This document shows, piece after piece, positions 62,381-64,000 of a stretch of DNA of 64,000 nt. The stretch's first letter is position 1; each line of letters starts with the position of its first letter. The stretch comes from Thermodesulfovibrio yellowstonii DSM 11347 (GTDB lineage Bacteria > Nitrospirota > Thermodesulfovibrionia > Thermodesulfovibrionales > Thermodesulfovibrionaceae). The position numbers and the translations under genes are program-made. The stretch is from the NCBI RefSeq assembly GCF_000020985.1, contig NC_011296.1, positions 1,230,001 through 1,294,000 on the forward strand. The letters run 5' to 3'. Under the pieces are notes generated by a model. It was not told the DNA's origin. It ran no database searches and saw only the letters and a list, made by a program, of their open reading frames with translations.

Positions 62381-62810
62381 CTTGTATCCTCTTTATATCT
62401 ACCTTTGTGGGATCAGTAATGCTATCCCAAGTAGCCTTATCCCATATTTCAATTCTTTCAATCTGACCAACAATAACAACTGCAGAGTTAATACCAGCAT
62501 CTTGTCTATGTTCATAAGGAATCAATATTCTTCCTTGTTTATCAAGTTCACATGGTATTGCAGAAGCGATAACTCTCCTTAAAAAATACATTACAGATTC
62601 ATCAGACTTAGGTAGCCCTCTTATTTTTTCTTCAAGTTTCAACCATTCCTCAAGAGGATAAAGATGTAAGGCTTTATCAAAAGGAGCATTCGTAAGATAG
62701 AGTTCGCCCGAAGAATATTTATTTGTCAGAACCTCCCTAAGGGAGGCTGGCATTATAACTCTTCCCTTTTGATCAAGATTATGGTAATATTTTCCTATGA
62801 AAGATATCAT
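62355..62810 (-). CDS. mraZ: Transcriptional regulator MraZ
   Basis: SpoVT-AbrB-fold repressor of the dcw cluster, 151 residues from [21 protein letters not shown] (ATG 62810). A longer start at 62840 would translate through its own operator. The second repeat is [21 protein letters not shown]. It is the first gene of the cluster, preceded by three operator repeats. Confidence 0.95.
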
Positions 62811-62813
62811 ATT

Positions 62814-62840
62814 CCACTTTCTACCACTATTTACCACCAA
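62814..62840 (-). promoter_or_regulatory. MraZ operator: three direct repeats with 10-bp period
   Basis: Reverse strand GTGG repeats (CCAC on the plus strand at 62814-62817, 62824-62827, 62834-62837), each followed by T/A-rich spacers, the middle and last reading AAATAGTGG and GAAAGTGG. This matches known MraZ boxes, short G-rich repeats spaced one helical turn apart. They lie between the predicted start site and the mraZ ATG. Confidence 0.75.
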
Positions 62841-62841
62841 T

Positions 62842-62868
62842 ATTATACGAATACGAAAATTTTGTCAA
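62842..62868 (-). promoter_or_regulatory. Promoter of the mraZ-dcw operon
   Basis: On the reverse strand TTGACA (62868-62863), a 15-nt spacer, TATAAT (62847-62842). Consensus hexamers but short spacing. The start site falls next to the MraZ repeats. Confidence 0.65.
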
Positions 62869-62880
62869 GGGGTATTTTGA

Positions 62881-64000
62881 ATGTCTGAAAAATTTTTTGA
62901 AATTTTTGAAAAAAAGCTTGAAAAACTTAAAGAACAAAATCTTTACCGTTCAGTAAAAGATATGGAATCAAGGCATGGAATGGAAATTACAATTCAAGGT
63001 AAAAAATACATAAATTTTGCATCAAATGACTATCTTGGACTAAGTCAACATCCACTGGTCAAAGAAGCTGGTATAGATGCAATCAAAACATTTGGCGCTG
63101 GGGGAGGAGCTTCAAGACTTTTAAGTGGAGGCACTATTTTACATAGAAAACTTGAAGAACTTTTATCCGAATTTAAAAACACAGAAAGCTGCCTTATTCT
63201 TAATTCTGGCTATACAGCTAATACTTCTTTAATTCCTGCATTAGCAGGAGAAAATGATATTATTTTCAGCGATGAACTTAATCATGCAAGCATAATAGAC
63301 GGTTGCCGACTAAGCAGAGCAGAAAAAATTATCTACAAACATGCCGATATTGAGGATTTAAAAAAATTAATTAGAAATATATCTTGCAAAGGCAAGAAAG
63401 TAATCATAACAGACACAGTTTTCAGTATGGATGGAGACATAGCGCCAATCAGAGAACTTTATGAATTATGCAAAGCTGAAGGGGCTTTACTTTATATTGA
63501 TGATGCTCATGGAACTGGAGTATTGGGTAATGGTTACGGCATATTGAAACATCTGGGACTACAGACAGAGGCTTTTGTAATTCAGATGGGAACACTTTCT
63601 AAAGCAATCGGAGTTTTTGGAGCATTTGTCTGCGGCGATTCATCCATTATTGACTGGTTTATAAACTCTGCAAGAGGTTTTATTTTTTCAACTTCTTTAC
63701 CTCCAAGCACTGTTGCTTCTGCTTATGCTTCTTTAAAAATTATTATGGAAGACAAAGAATTGATTAAAAGGCTCTGGCAGAATATTGAAAAAGTTATGGA
63801 GATAATAAAAAATCTTGAACTTAAAACAACAAAAACACAAACTCCGATTATTCCCATTCTTTTTGAAAACATTGAACAAGCAATAAAGGCTTCAAGGATT
63901 CTATATGATTCAGGTATTTATGCACCTGTTATCAGACCTCCTACTGTAAAAACTCCAAGAATCAGAATAACAATAACTGCAGGGCATTCTGATAATGATA
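62881..64000 (+). CDS. bioF: 8-amino-7-oxononanoate synthase (BioF), 3' end beyond window
   Basis: PLP-dependent alpha-oxoamine synthase that makes 8-amino-7-oxononanoate for biotin, open to the window edge. The first 373 residues are visible of about 390. Typical blocks are INFASNDYLGLSQHP, GAGGGASRLLSGG, LNSGYTANTSLI, DELNHASIIDGCRLS, DDAHGTGVLG and the PLP-lysine motif GTLSKAIGVFGAF. An AAGGGG ribosome site precedes ATG 62881. It is divergent from the dcw operon; promoters are separated by under 80 nt. Other KBL/serine palmitoyltransferase paralogues are less likely given the sequence. Confidence 0.9.
   Translation, partial: MSEKFFEIFEKKLEKLKEQNLYRSVKDMESRHGMEITIQGKKYINFASNDYLGLSQHPLVKEAGIDAIKTFGAGGGASRLLSGGTILHRKLEELLSEFKNTESCLILNSGYTANTSLIPALAGENDIIFSDELNHASIIDGCRLSRAEKIIYKHADIEDLKKLIRNISCKGKKVIITDTVFSMDGDIAPIRELYELCKAEGALLYIDDAHGTGVLGNGYGILKHLGLQTEAFVIQMGTLSKAIGVFGAFVCGDSSIIDWFINSARGFIFSTSLPPSTVASAYASLKIIMEDKELIKRLWQNIEKVMEIIKNLELKTTKTQTPIIPILFENIEQAIKASRILYDSGIYAPVIRPPTVKTPRIRITITAGHSDND

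Noticed and set aside
1-64000. CRISPR arrays, insertion sequences and prophage genes
   Set aside because: No regularly spaced repeats, transposase or phage genes were seen anywhere in the window.

Overview
The window is AT-rich, gene-dense bacterial chromosome (both strands used, many 1-30 nt gene overlaps, arginine mostly AGA). Gene content points to an anaerobic, thermophile-like, sulfate-reducing member of the Nitrospirota, close to Thermodesulfovibrio. The evidence is a complete Hmc/Tmc-type transmembrane redox complex with a 16-haem cytochrome, a formate dehydrogenase accessory gene (fdhE), FeoAB, cytochrome bd oxidase, and a citrate-synthase-like member of the homocitrate synthase family beside an NAD-type isocitrate dehydrogenase. 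The lineage is an inference from content; no rRNA gene is present.

Layout. 1-5019: 3'-truncated nfo, tRNA-Cys and tRNA-Gly, a coiled-coil membrane protein, a VKOR-thioredoxin fusion, DUF72, a sugar-nucleotide epimerase/dehydratase, an FmdB zinc ribbon and a TIM-barrel isomerase-like protein. 5071-9664: ilvB-ilvN followed by a Re-citrate/homocitrate synthase-like enzyme and isocitrate dehydrogenase. 9791-11089: CorC/HlyC membrane protein. 11076-18164 (minus): seven-gene hmc/tmc operon. 18165-18964: a decayed rlmB-like methyltransferase. 18965-20800: a radical SAM/SPASM enzyme plus a Tat-signal, six-cysteine peptide, closed by a strong terminator. 20886-23259: feoAB with an unexplained leader. 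23308-28127: hflX, AMMECR1, tRNA-Gln, tRNA-Glu, L,D-transpeptidase, Lpp-like lipoprotein, ribD. 28193-29725: scpB and a LysM-NlpC/P60 hydrolase. 29722-34078 (minus): an operon with a selenocysteine DsbA-like oxidoreductase (in-frame UGA at the active site), a di-haem peroxidase, fdhE and a MoeA-PBP fusion. 34169-37105: tRNA-Arg, cydAB and an Rrf2 regulator. 37100-44252: HD hydrolase, MFS transporter, cysteine desulfurase, MBL-fold RNase-like protein and two radical SAM proteins. 44236-62868 (minus): a full dcw cluster from mraZ to ftsZ with a D,D-carboxypeptidase inserted between mraY and murD. 62881-64000: truncated bioF.

The two most notable loci are (i) the DsbA-like gene, which only becomes complete (200 aa, signal peptide, UPHC active site) if one UGA is read as selenocysteine, with a GGU-loop hairpin immediately downstream, and (ii) the radical SAM/SPASM-Tat peptide pair, whose precursor has six cysteines within 43 residues and an arginine codon use unlike its neighbours. 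Also notable are two genes (hflX, rrf2) whose best-supported starts are non-AUG AUA/AUC/AUU codons placed after strong Shine-Dalgarno sequences, and a textbook 10-bp-periodic MraZ operator.
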